64,000 bases of DNA from Urechis unicinctus (GCA_034190875.2 CM067351.1:3130062-3194061); one strand, 5' to 3'; positions 25,901 to 38,332 are shown, counted from the stretch's first letter. A program made the numbers and translations. Notes: generated by a model from the letters alone, not told the origin.

Positions 25901-27199
25901 GTCACATCTGTGCCAATTGATACTTCGACACGAATCTAGTCTCCTGTTTCTGCCTGTTTCTGTGACATACCCACAGTCCAATAAACAGTTTATCTCCCAC
26001 TATCTGACATTTCATAAATAAACTGCTTTTCATAAATACCACATCTTTACTCCAAACCACTATCAAACACTGCACAAAGTAGCGAGTGTATAGCGGTTTA
26101 CCTTGATCCATCTAGATTTGTTCCACAGCTTGTAGCAAGTCTGAATCGCTCATCAGTCTACCGCGTTTGCTTGCCTCTGAGAAAGGTTCCAGTTGTAGTT
26201 TCAAGACATGGTAAATGATCAACTGAGACCATCCTCTTGTGTTTATACACAACCCTAATATGTTTACAGGTTATTGACATTACTTAATTATTATTGGTAT
26301 TACTTAACTGTTAATGAATGGAAAGAGCTCTATTATTGCGTTTTCTCGCAAAGGTCAGCTAAATGATTGTGTAATATCTGAGGAGATTGTGAAATCCAAC
26401 GACACACAGAGTTGATATACGCTTGAGTAATCTCCATCGGCTTATGGACGCAGGTCACAAAGACTCAAATCGTCTGACACAATGACTCAAATCGTTTGAC
26501 ATGAGCTGTTACCTAATTACGATAGAAGCGCATCGTGAATTCGACAATCAGAAAATCACATTACCCAATTGTGTAATTATTCCACAGATTCGTCAAGTGA
26601 GATTAATTACACAAACACCAGTATAACATTTATTCACATGTCTTTCGAACTAATTAACGAGTCTTCTATCTTCTTTCATACAAACAAAACAAAATATATC
26701 ATAATCTCTAACAATAAGAAAAAAACCGTTCAAGAGAATCTTAAACTTCATATCTTTGGTACTCAAGGTATGATTGAAGTAGATGATTGGGTTGTCTGCA
26801 CACAAAGACATATATTCTTACAACATATATAAAAGACAACGAATCTAAACTATGATGTAGTGCGATTAAAAATACTCACTGAACAGGGCAAGCAGTTACA
26901 AGATTACAAAATTACTTTTATCCAGTTGGTGGGGGTCGAGATGAAGCCCGGGTATTCACCAGTGACACCCACTTAACAGTAAAACTGTTTGTAGATTACG
27001 GTTTTTGTGTTCCCATAATTACAAAAGAACCAAGTCTTGCTTCATTTTTTCTTTGACCCCATTTCACCATACAAACCGCCTCCTGTTATGTCATATCCAA
27101 CTAGATGGTGAAAACCATAACCAGAAAAGGTCAACAAAATGGTGTTATAATATCTGAGATTGTGAAAACCGTCCACCAAAAATATTGCCGCCCGAATTC

Positions 27200-28731
27200 T
27201 GCCCACAACTGGTTTACAGTGCCAGCTAGATTCAGTGGCAAGACAGAATGAAATATATGATATTCCCTAAATCTACGTATGGCACGTTCAACATGAACTC
27301 GCAAGTTAGCAATCAGCTGATTCTCACTGTTTTCTGTAGATTTGAACTGCCCTTTGTCTGCAAGAAAATGTGGAATGACGAGTTTGCATCCCCTTTATCA
27401 GCCATGAGTTCATCACCAGCCTCCAAAAGCCCTAGGATACCAGACACTCTGGTGATGTGTTTCTGATATACTGCCAGAATACAGAGTGCTGACAAAGGAC
27501 AGCACCTGCAGGTGTTATCCCCACCAAACCTTTGAGGGTAGTTGTTCCTTTGTAGTGAGAATACATCTCTGAGTTCAATATAAGGCTTTAGGGTGACTGT
27601 ACTTTTAATTCAGTGCAATCAAGAATCACCCGCACACCAGGGAAGTGTGTCTGAAATGTCTGTGGCATATGCTGCTCAATCTGACCTTTTTGTTGGCCAC
27701 AGTGGTTGGGCACCCCAAAATGCAATAAAGAAAATTTGTCCAAGAAACGGTGTTTTCTGCTGACAGTCGATTGGCTCACACAAAACTTATCAGCCAAATT
27801 TTGGTCAAGGGAACCAAGTCTAATCTTATGCAGAAATATGAAAAATTTATCAATTAATATCAACTTATTACTGAAACTTTGATAAGTCGTTTTCGATGTT
27901 TGTGATTGAAGTCTCTGGTGCTGAGTGCACTTAATCATTTTCGCGGCATTCGGGTTTATTCCATCAATGAAAGATTTGAGTGTGTCATAGTTGGGGAAAC
28001 CAGTATAAAACTTTATCATGTTGGAGTCATTTGAAAATCTCTGCAAACCAAACTGCTCCAACTTGTGTTTTGTGACTTGGGCTTGCAGTTCCTCAATGTG
28101 CTTTTGTGCAGCTCTGAGCTGTTCTTCAGTGGAGGAGGGAGGGCAACGGTAGTCATGGCAATCTACTGGGCTGACTGAAGCAGGTTCTGAGGAGCTGAAA
28201 AAAAGACCAAGCATATATTGTAACAGCATACAAATACTACCAAGCATATAATCTAATAAACATTATTTAAGTTTACTTATACAGTCTGTCAATGATTTCT
28301 CAATCAGGATTAGTATCTTAATATGTCAACCACTATACCACACATGGATAGTGGTTCAGATACCTACCCAGCTGCACAATCATTTGGTGTATCAGATCCA
28401 CAGTGTTGCTCAGCTTCTGAACTTCTCTGCTTGGGAGGTTTCCTCTGCTTGGATGGTTTAGTCCATGAAAATAGTGAGCGTTAGGTTAAGCGATTGAAGT
28501 CATATTATCGCCCACAGCCAAGTCACTTACCTCGAAATTTGGTCCTTCATCCCTCCTTATCATAGTCACCCATCGTTTCCTAGTCACTATATTCTGCGGA
28601 AACTCGTGAAAAGACAGTTTCTTCTTGTGGGATGCGGCGTACTTCTCTTTAAAATGCCAATTATTCGTACAACTAACTGGGAACCGAGATATGCGCCATC
28701 GTTGTTTACAGGGGGAGCCTCGTTCTGACAT
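27200..28731 (-). pseudogene. THAP + DDE_Tnp_4 transposase, copy 4
   Basis: Same architecture. It has private single-base gains in T, C and T runs near 27,690, 27,718 and 27,757 and a 2-base loss near 27,463. Because some gains compensate, the frame from the coiled coil to the first DDE aspartate stays open over 27,588-28,247 with a locally altered stretch. Confidence 0.83.
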
Positions 28732-29969
28732 CGCAATGGTGAATTCGTGAAATAGACGAATAGTCTATCGGGGTTATTATGGCAAACTTCAGCTATGTCG
28801 ACATGATGACGACCCGTTCCATTGTATTTGATTCCGACCTTAACACAGATAGAAGGGCAAATATTTTTAAACAGCAAGGTCGCCCACATGTTCCGTTCCG
28901 AAAGGTTGCGGACTCATTTACCAGTGCGGGAAAATACACAATTTATGTTCTATTTGTGACGGTTGCAGCTGCATTCAGGAATGATAACACTATATCATGT
29001 GGAGACATGCGTACGTGATGACCATATAAACGACACGAGCAACGTTACCTCTATACTTAATCAGTAGGGTTGTCATAACGTTTAACGTTTGTTACGTGCG
29101 TTATGATTATGCAACCATTGGTTCTCAATGGGAAGTCTATTCTATATTCTATCCTGCAGTGTTCAAAAATATGTTCATAAACGCAAAAATTCCGAGTTAT
29201 TCGCTTATGCCCCTGTCAGTGTCATATGAATTCATGCATAATAGATCGCTGAAGGACCTTATGGTCAACTCAAGGCAAGGTAGGTCCATCATTATTGGTA
29301 CTGCCCATATAACATGTTACAATAATCTGGTGATGCATGGTAATATGTTTACTTTATCAGCGTATTGATAATTCGCCAATTGTTTTAGCCAATTGCATGT
29401 GACTTGATTTATATTGATGTTTATGCAAGATACTGCTTTAAGTTGAGTGAATCGAAAACAGGTCTAATTCACTTTTCACACAGGGATAAGATTAGGGGTG
29501 TGCCAGTGCAATGATTTACGTCGATGGTATGAACTACAAGGCCTGCCTCGTGTGAGCCGTGTTATAGAGATTGCTGGTTGGCAACGCGGTTGTTACTATT
29601 TGATCCAACACTTCCTCTCCGATTAGAAACATTCGTTTCTTAGCCAAATGTTTCCGAGACTTCCCTCCTAGCAAATCTCAAACCACCCTCGCTCCTCTTT
29701 TCAAGGCATTACGACAGTTAAACTTTTTGCGCCAGCGGTAACGCCATTTTTGGCACAACCACAACCCTCCAAACTATGTCCTCACTGACTCCTTGCCCTA
29801 GAAAACACGGAGAGGCAACCAGCCGCTTGGTTCAGATAATACAGCGGGGTTTGTCAGTCACTTTCTGTAATTCTTCCTAGTAAATCTTCACTCTAATACT
29901 TCGTTATTACAATCATTTATTGTATACACATAAGGGGGGTCTAAGTGAACGCTCTCCTCCCACAACAAC
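27200..29969. repeat. 7.5-kb tandem unit, copy 4 (partial)
   Basis: Keeps the first 2.77 kb of the unit, then stops in cccacaacaact. It is fused to a diverged copy of the unit starting about 120 bases further along (agtaactttggtttc). The join is clean, with at most a base of microhomology. Confidence 0.93.
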
Positions 29970-30254
29970 TAGTAACTTTGGTTTCTTCGTTGTGTGTGGC
30001 ACAAAAGTGAATGCCCTGTTTCTTAAGAAACGTCTGAAATATACTGTTGACAAATTCTCTGCCCTTATCAGTCTGTAAACACAGGGGCTTCCGTCGTTTG
30101 CTAAGCATACCCTTGAAGGCTCGAATCTCTTGTTGCATTTTTTAGTGGAATCACCCTCGCATGTTTCGAGAATACATTGATACACATCAAGAGAAATTTC
30201 ATGTCTTGGTTGTGTTTGGCTAAGCGTGCTATATCCACTAAATCTGTCTGACAT
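29970..30254 (-). pseudogene. Integrase core fragment, diverged copy
   Basis: Reads CQTDLVDIARLAKHNQDM on one frame and LQTDKGREFVNSIFQTFLKK with HNEETKVTS on another. The second aspartate region keeps the usual TDKG, where the array copies have TDKD. The part carrying the last glutamate is cut off by the junction with the array. Confidence 0.7.
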
Positions 30255-30480
30255 TGATGATCAATCCCCCTACTAAAGAATATCCCCACTAACATAGTGA
30301 GAACCCCATCTCTTTCTCTCCCCCTCCCTACGTGCACTTATCGTTTCTACGATACCACAATACATAATTCTTCTGGCTTGGGCGTGAGGGAAGGGGGATT
30401 AGCTATGGCCGGATTGGGGTGTCGGAGTTCTGTGCTGGCAATAATACTTGCAGTGTTTTGCTAAAATATGGATTTTAAGA

Positions 30481-30762
30481 TTATACTTTAGCTTCCTCTG
30501 ATAAATCACTTTGATTCAACAAACCTTGCATCTCAACATCCAAGTTTGATAATGCATCGACAGTAGGAGCTTGATCATAACGTGTACTTAACAGCACCCG
30601 GAGATCAACCAACATCATTTTCCTAGCCATAATTAGCCAAACAGTTTGCCTCACAACAGACCAGCAATACATAAAGTGGGTCCTAATAACGCTGGAAGAA
30701 AACCACTGGTTTTTAATCCTCTTTTCATTTTCTTGCGTTAGTTTTAGGTGAGATAAAAGCAT
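30481..30762 (-). CDS. Conserved ORF of the Polinton-like debris, open copy
   Basis: 93 codons, MLLSHLKLTQENEKRIKNQW onward, ending DALSNLDVEMQGLLNQSDLS then EEAKV and stop. The acidic, helical C-terminal pattern resembles small proteins that accompany the integrase in Polintons, but I cannot name it. The four other copies in the window carry two in-frame stops. It is probably the tail of a longer dead gene, since no upstream partner is open. Expression is doubtful. Confidence 0.35.
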   Translation of the reverse strand: MLLSHLKLTQENEKRIKNQWFSSSVIRTHFMYCWSVVRQTVWLIMARKMMLVDLRVLLSTRYDQAPTVDALSNLDVEMQGLLNQSDLSEEAKV

Positions 30763-31348
30763 GTGGGGTTCATTTACGCTTCTGAACTGAAGTCAACCAA
30801 GCGTTTCCTTTTAAAACATTGAGGGCACATTTACATAGACAATTCATCAATTCTTTGTCACTTGATGATTGCAGGTATATTTGTTTGGCTAAATGCACGA
30901 TTTGGGAAGCCTCAATTCAACCCCTCTACAAATTCCACATGAGGTAGTTGAGTATACATTGTTTGCAACTCTCAAAAACACCACACGATTTGGTCAGGGG
31001 ATGGCTCAATGTGACTTCCTTTAACTAACTAGGTCACTTGATTAAGTATGTTTTTCCACGTCCAATCTGCCTCGCCATCATGCAGGTAAAGGGGTGTTTT
31101 AAGGCTCGTTCCATTCTCATACTAAGTTATTATTCACAAATTCCTGCTCTTTTTATAGATGGGTACTGTGTGTTACGTGTTGGGTGTCTAGATTATATTA
31201 TTACTTTTATTGAATCACCGATCATGTATATTCATGCAGATACTAATTTGGTTATATTCACAGTCATAGGGTTCCCCCATTAAGAGCTTAGCCCAATATT
31301 TGGGGTCATACAAAGAGCTAACATATTACCACAATATTTTCTAGAGAG

Positions 31349-31694
31349 CTAAAGGCATAGCTCAGTCAAATTGTGTTGTTCATACAATACGCACCATAAT
31401 TCAATCACATGACTTTCGTCCACCTTATTCATGGCTCGTTCTATGCAATGTGAATTCATTTCCCGCTGGTTCTCCACTTGACGAAATTCAGTCCAACAGT
31501 CGTTGCATGGCTCTTGGGCTATGTATGATAACATCAGTTTCATTAAACCTGTGTACAGGCTTTATCATTTCCCACCCATCAGAAGATCCACTGTCACCCC
31601 TATTTTGTCTGCGTTCTCTTGATTCTTCATAAGATTTTATCAATTCCTGCCAATGAACAATATCAAAGCGCATGACTACTCCTCCATGGATCAT
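31349..31694 (-). pseudogene. Unidentified conserved segment, diverged copy
   Basis: Equivalent of 9342-9687, with several amino-acid changes but both frames still open (QREMNSHCIERAMNKVDESH in one, DGWEMIKPVHRFNETDVIIH in the other). Confidence 0.4.
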
Positions 31695-32589
31695 TTAGAT
31701 CCAGGGGAGTGGGGTTTTCACTCGTCCATTTGCACCGTCTCAAATCTTGACCTTAACATCAACATCAACGTCCCACTTCTGACAAAGGCGTGGACAGGTA
31801 AGTTTATTTGCCGTCTGTTCCATCGTCGCGAATTTGTAAATCAGTGGTCAAATGTTCTGGGTTACTAAACCACTGTGTGATTTGAAATCTAACTCAAGTC
31901 AACTGGTATACACCGGTCCATCATCGTAATCATACTCCTTGCTGTTCTCCTCTGCCATCCTGAATGGTAAAAAAATCTATCCATGTTCTCTTATTTATAC
32001 ACTTGATCGAGCTGATGTTAGCGGTTTCATGATCATGTGATGAATTAATTTCAGACCCGGTAAATCACATTGTATCGGGCACACATTGGGGTTGTGGGGT
32101 TCTTCTAGTGTGAAAGTTAAGCATTCTGATAACGCCGAGGGCAACCTACCTCTGCTCTGTTGTGTCTGCTGTTTTTCTTAATTTTCGATTTTCTTTTACA
32201 GTGACATTTCAAGTGCTGGGTCAAAATCATATTCATAACAAACCTGCATTGACACAGTGAAAATCGTCAACTTCTACTGGCAGTAAACTTGTTGTTAACC
32301 AATATTTATAATCACTTTAATCCACCTCATCTTCCGACACGAACATGGTTAACTGAGGATCCAATAAACACTCTCTAGCTTCGATCGCTTTACTAAGAGC
32401 CATGTCAAAATCGTAACCCTGCTCCAACAGCGATGTTGATTTCTACTAATTTGACAGTAGGTCTTATTGTATATCAGTTCATTAGTAAGTTGTGTATACA
32501 TCTGTAATTTGTTTTTTAAAACAGACCACCTGCTATACGCATCTGTCATGTTGATGTCACTCTCATGCTAATCTTAACTATTTATTAAC

Positions 32590-32635
32590 CTACACCTCCG
32601 CCCCCCCACCCCAAACCCACCCCCCACCCCCCCTA
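32590..32635. repeat. C-rich tract
   Basis: Runs of seven and more C separated by A-containing spacers (cgcccccccaccccaaaccc and on). The minus strand has four or more G runs and could form a quadruplex. The array units have a shorter related tract near 10,510. Confidence 0.7.
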
Positions 32636-32737
32636 TGGCATACACACCATTTGCTACATTCCTTCCACGAGGGCCGGGGGTCAATTAAAGCTATTCTTAA
32701 TTCCCATAACCTTGTCACATACAGTTCATCGACCCGT

Positions 32738-33013
32738 TTAAGAACGTCTGCCATACACATTCAAAATTTTTCCTCTGGTTCTGCCATCAAACAATTCGTT
32801 CCGTGCTTCTAAAAGCATATGCCTCATGTAATAATACAATCTCACGTGACCCTTCTTGATCAGCACCATAGGGACCTGCATTGTACATTCAACGTCACAT
32901 CTGTGCCAATTGATACTTCGGCACGAATCTTGTCTCCTGCTTCTGCCTGTTTCAAAGTTTCTGTGACATACCCACAGTCCAATAAACAGTTTATCCCCCA
33001 CTCTATCTGACAT
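32738..33013 (-). pseudogene. Unidentified conserved segment, longer open copy
   Basis: 91 codons open from MSDRVGDKLFIGLWVCHRN through CDVECTMQVPMVLIKKGHVR to a stop. This joins what are two frames in the array copies (10,663-11,029). Family unknown. Confidence 0.4.
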
Positions 33014-33905
33014 TTCATAAATAAACTGTTTTTCATAAATCTTTACTCCAAACCACTATCAAACACTGCACTAAGTAGCGAGTGTATTGCGGTTTACCTT
33101 GATCCATCTAGATTTGTTCCACAGCTTGTAGCAAGTCTGAATCGCTCATCAGTCTACCGCGTTAGCTTGCCTCTGAGAAGGGTTCCAGTTGTAGTTTCCC
33201 AGCCATGGTAAATGATCAACTGAGACCATCCTCTTGTGTTTATACACACCCCTAATATGTTCAGAGGTCATTGACATGAGGTATTACTTAACTGTTAATG
33301 AATGGAAAGAGCTCTATTATCGCGTTTTCTTGCAAAGGTAAGCTAAATGATTGTGTTATATCTGAGGAGATCGTGAAATCCAACGACGCACAAAATTGAT
33401 ATATGCTTGAGTAATCTCCATCGGCTTACGATAGAAGCGCATCTTGAATTTCGACAATCAGTAAATCACATTACCCAATTGTGTAATTATTCCAGAGATT
33501 TGTCAAGTGAGATTAATTACACAAACACCAGTATAACATTTATTCATATGCCTTTCTAAATAATTAACGAGTCTTCTATCTTCTTCCTACAAGCAAAACA
33601 AAATATAATTTAATCTCTAAGAATAGATAAAAACCGTTCAAGAGAATCTTAAACTTAATTTGTGTGGTACTCAAGGTATGATTGAAGAAGATGATTGGGT
33701 TGTCTGCACACAAAGAGATATAAACTTACAACATATGTAAAAGACAACGAATCTATACTACGATGTAGTGCAATTAAAAATACTCACTGAACATGGCAGG
33801 CAGTTTCAAGATGCCCCGCCTTCAAAATTACTTTAATCCAGTTGGTGGGGGTCGAGATGAAGCCCAGGTATTCACCAATGACACCCACTTTAGAGTTAAA
33901 CTGTT

Positions 33906-34222
33906 AAACGTTCCTTTCGCCATCGGAGGGGTACCGACATCATTCCCGTTCAGAACCGGGGCCTGACGAGGTACGTTCAACTACTACTGCAATCGACTTT
34001 GAAATGACGGTTATTCTGGTACGTAGCCGTGCTTCATATTCACAGAGAGAAAGGGACTCAATCAACCTTGTTGGCTGTGTCTTCCAATTGATCATTCGCA
34101 TTGTGTTCTCCCGCCTTTTCAGGGCGCAGTGTATTAGGACGGGCCGAATCTTTAACCAAGCAGCGTGTAGATCATACGCTTAACCTACTTTATCGTACTG
34201 TACCCGTCGTTAGGGTTTGTGT
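33906..34222. other. Shared flank, no gene seen
   Basis: Matches 43,295-43,579. Contains cattcccgttcagaaccggg in both copies. No coding signal that I can support. Confidence 0.5.
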
Positions 34223-34432
34223 CTAGTTCTGTTCGATAAAACTGCTTAGGAAAACGACACTAATCCTTACTGTTGTTGCAATAAGCAGAAGCCATTGCGT
34301 ATTTGACTCTATTGTGTCAACAAAGGTATCCCAACATTGTGAAAATCCAGACCAGAGGACGTAGAAGAAAGCTGGCGAGCGATTGTGAAATACTTCCTGG
34401 AGGTCCACTGCAGCTACTGTCTGATGCTTCAC
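34223..34432 (-). CDS. Small ORF with a hydrophobic C-terminal segment, copy 1
   Basis: 69 codons. It holds FYVLWSGFSQCWDTFVDTIE followed by a hydrophobic run (QWLLLIATTVRISVVFLSSF) that could span a membrane. The paralogous segment at 43,580-43,798 stays open across several substitutions. There is no recognised family and no clear start context. It could be a terminal exon or chance. Confidence 0.25.
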   Translation of the reverse strand: MKHQTVAAVDLQEVFHNRSPAFFYVLWSGFSQCWDTFVDTIESNTQWLLLIATTVRISVVFLSSFIEQN

Positions 34433-34961
34433 TATAAGTTTTCATGAATCCTTTGGGTAACATTTGGGACTCTCAATTGTATTCGCTCGTTCAATTTCGA
34501 TCGAGTGACATATACAGATGAGCGACTCGACTTGATAACCACCAACTTGGAATCACATGACCTCTGACCCCTTCCCACCTAACTACCCGTCGTATTAGTC
34601 ATACTCTCCTCAAAGTAGCATCCTCTCCCCCATCCAAACATGAAGTCATCTCATCACAAGCAGAAAAATATGATGGTTTGAATGAACTGTTAAATTCTTT
34701 CATAGAATTAGTGCATTATAAGATGGGCTTATTATTGCATACACTGGTTGCAGCGACAAATGCCCATGCAGCTAGTCACTGCGAGAGCGCGGGTAGGCAT
34801 GCCAGTCTCCGACAACTTATGCTCGGTTCCAGATGCAAAGATAGCTGTTCGGCGCTAGGAAGCAGGGTATCGGTAACCGAGCGCCTGTGCCTTTGACTAC
34901 CACAAGTGATGGACAGGGATGGGAGTGGTCAAAGACAGAGGCCGAAAGAGGGCGCTCTGTT

Positions 34962-35660
34962 TTATGTTTGATTGCCAAGGCTTGCATATGCTCTGGATAA
35001 AGATGAGACCAACTGATCGAGGAATCGATGAGCACTCACATCGGAAACTACTAGTGATGAATTGGTCTCTACTGGCCACGAGCGATAATGACGCATTAGC
35101 GCATCAGACATTGGCACGTTACAAGTTTTAGATTTCTTTGTCATTTCCTTCATAAAATGTACTTGACATGATACCACTTCCAGAGGCCTAACAATAACCT
35201 TGGAGCGTTTTCTATAATTAGACACAATAGACGTTCGTGTTGTGAACTTTAGCAGCTTAGATTGAAGCCTGCTTTGTGTTTTTGATTTGCGACAACTGTA
35301 TCGTTTGGAGGATAATTTGTTGAAAAAAATGCATTGCGAAATATATATTGACCAGCATCTTGGCAAGGTCCCTCGGTGAGTAAATCTATAAGATTAGCGT
35401 GTTTTGTAGGTATGAAAACCTCGTCAATATCAACTAAAGCTAGGAAACGAGTAGTGTACATATTGCGGTAAATGCAGTCCTCGATTACAGCATCTTGAGC
35501 GTGATTCATGACATTAACCGCCACTTCCCACTGGCGAACCTCTAGTTATTCACTCTCCGTGTAATGCCTTACAACCACGACTTTCATCATATTTCACTGA
35601 GTTGGAGACCTGCGGAGATGACGATTCAATGGGGATCTTGTAGTCGTCATAAGACGTATC
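34962..35660 (-). pseudogene. GT92 (DUF23) glycosyltransferase pseudogene
   Basis: Close paralogue of the gene at 44,929-46,576. The C-terminal half is readable: DCIYRNMYTTRFLALVDIDE, GPCQDAGQYIFRNAFFSTNY, RSKVIVRPLEVVSCQVHFM, ending YASLGNQT. It is dead for three visible reasons. A 2-base gain near 35,279 shifts the frame after VVANQ. A TAA replaces GGA TTA-type sequence near 35,548. An internal deletion near 35,580 joins exon 2 directly to the middle of exon 1 (sequence equivalent to 46,316-46,405), removing the intron and the domain's first third. The N-terminus is also lost at the join to segment C near 35,665. Unlike the open copy, it keeps the DxD triad as D-I-D. Confidence 0.92.
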
Positions 35661-36632
35661 CACTGCTTGTTGCATAGATTGACAAGCGGCGATAAAAGAC
35701 TATTACTCGCACAGAATATCACATTTCATCGTGATGGTAATCTATGGGTGATCAATCACGCCGACTCGATGATTCCCAAATAGTTTTAGAGTTGACTTGC
35801 CACTATGCAATCAGACTTTTATTTCGTGTCTCAATTCATTTGTTGAGTTTAGTGGTGTCGTAATGCATGCTTTATCGGTAATGCTGCAACCGACGCGTTC
35901 AATAATACCTGGCGACAGTTTCTAGACACCATAAGCAATAACAAACTTTTGGCGATTGAACTCGGTTGTACTCATTTTAGGGAATAGTTGGTCTGCTGCT
36001 TCTGACGAGAACTCGACCGACACAATTATTGTACCAGTGTTGGCATTATTTCAAGAATCGACCAAGTTACAGGATACCATGGCCCTCAAAATTGTATATC
36101 AGCGTTCAAACAAAAAAGGGACTGACAGACATAAACAAGGCCTCTGCAAGACCTCTGCATAAAAACAGACATTACTGGCATATTCAATTAATGTTTGTTT
36201 GCAATGAAGGAACATTGCATAGTATATTTGGCGTCTATTTAGCACTTAAACAGTTGCTGTGAACTAATGTAAACATCTTAATCAACCCGATCTTTGGCAA
36301 ATATCGGAGCGCAGGGAATATTGCGTTCCTACCAAACGCAAATAGGTCTTATAAAAGGTTTAGCAATATCCTCATATTGGTTTATGTGCTAATTTGTTCA
36401 ACATTCTTAAAACGTCGAGGTTTATGAGCATTGTATGAGAAGTGCAATTTGTAAAAATACCCGACAAGCACCCACTAATCACCGAACGCAGCTATCAAAT
36501 CAAGTCGTGTCCGCGCTGACCAGGCACAATTATCTTAAGTGACATGATGTTATAACTTAACTTAGCGCACGTAACTGTCGATATCATATTTATCCATTCA
36601 TAAGGTTTATTAATGAACCTTATAGTAAGTGG

Positions 36633-36818
36633 GTGGTAGGGAAGGTTTATATCTATTTGTACTGCTTATGCAAAACACTGGAGGTAAGCATGCATCATGG
36701 AATGAATAACACAACCAACTCCTATCATTTGCTTTTTAGACACAACCCTTCTATTGACACGTGTTATAACATTTACTTGATCAACAAAACGTTTACAAAT
36801 ACTATGATACTACTATAA
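36633..36818 (+). CDS. Short ORF conserved in both C copies
   Basis: 61 codons, open in both copies (here and 51,319-51,504) with few changes. It is cysteine and tyrosine rich (IYLYCLCKTLEVSMHHGMNN). Conservation of an open frame between recent duplicates is weak evidence. I do not recognise it. Confidence 0.15.
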   Translation: MVGKVYIYLYCLCKTLEVSMHHGMNNTTNSYHLLFRHNPSIDTCYNIYLINKTFTNTMILL

Positions 36819-38332
36819 GTCAACAAATCAGTGCAGCTCGAGCTGATATAAACATCAGGAACATACGCGAATCAGTCTTTTTGATGACTCAGAGTAGGCA
36901 CACCATGAGACAAGTAGCATTATTAGATACGTATTCAGCAAGCTTAATTGACGGATGACAGTCATTCAAACAATTCATGAATGAGCATGAATGAGCAAAT
37001 TATTTATATGAAATTTTCTGTCGAAATGGTTTGTATTTGGCAGGTAGACATTTAACCTCATCACGAAGAGGTCATCCTATGCAGGTGCCAGTTTGATCGC
37101 AAAGGCCATGCACCGGCTTGATGGTAGTGTGCCTGCCTGTCCCGCGGATTAGTAATAATGTTACACCCTGAGACAAAACGAAACCAATTGACGAGTTCAC
37201 TGTTCTCAATAACGTAAATGTATCATGTAAAAGCAAACATACATTTGAAGCGAAAATGAAACGAATATAGGTTTTAAGCAATATGTACGGATAACGATGT
37301 TTAGCTGCATCATTTTATCTCTACCGGTATTTCGTCTCATACATTTTATGTGTTCAACAAGATAGCAATCTCTGTTCAAATACGGCCTTGTAGAAATATG
37401 GATGGGATCATATTGTATTGCAACACAATTTCATTACAATATTTCATAAGACATAGTAAGTAAGCTTTTTTACGGATCGCGCTCTTTTAAAGCAAAACGT
37501 AGTCAGCGCTCAGTGTATAGAGCTATCGTTATGCTGGTTTTACATCCATACATACATTAGCTCTGTTCTGGGTTTGATATTGGAAGATTAATCTCTAAAT
37601 CTGCTTGATTTTACAGTTTATTGAGCAAGGCTTACTTTATACGTTATGGGATAACCTACATAGATATTAAGATTAAGTATAAGTATACTGAAGACCACTA
37701 TGCATAATCTCTACTAAATTCTTGAACTAGATGTAAAGAACTGTTCACAGGGAAATCAAATTTAATAGTACCAATGATCCATAATGATTGTGATGATCAT
37801 GGAACATATTAAGCTACCAGGATCAAGCATAATGAATCCCCGCGTTTGATAATAATGATTTGTGCGATTGTAGATAACGGAATTCGTGTAGATTGAGATT
37901 GAAACTATAACAGACCAGGGTTACGTATAAATTGTCAAGAATGCGTCAATAATCTTGTTGCAAAATGGGCAAGTAATCTCAAATGCATGTTGTTCTTGTT
38001 GGGATATTGCGTACGTATCGCCGGTAAATATACAGTAACAAGGCTAGAAATTTGATAAAAGCATATTCAGCAATTGATTAAATTTAAATGTTGCCTGTAT
38101 TGCTGGGTTGTTATGCAACGCCTTGAGCACAGCTTCCTATTTCCATCAAGCATAGGAATATGTATCACTTGCAGTCAAAATAATACTAGGCACATACGTA
38201 CGACATTATGATAATATATGTATATTTTGCTGAAGGGGATCATAAATGACAGTTGAGCCAAAAGGAAGGCTTATAATGTAATTGCTCCGCAATATATCGT
38301 CTTTGTGACCAAGCATAAATCATAGAGCACAA

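Larger units (their letters stand above)
19659..27199. repeat. 7.5-kb tandem unit, copy 3
   Basis: Full copy. It differs from copy 2 mostly by one-base changes in homopolymers, except for a dense patch of substitutions at about 24,906-24,970. Confidence 0.97.
29970..33905. repeat. Diverged copy of the unit's right part (first)
   Basis: Corresponds to about 7,590-11,910 of unit 1 but with many substitutions and indels, including loss of about 300 bp near 30,345. It is clearly older than the array copies. It extends past aaactgtt into a flank (33,906-34,440) shared with 43,295-43,830 but not with the array, so this and the 40.75-kb copy belong to one duplicated block. Confidence 0.9.
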
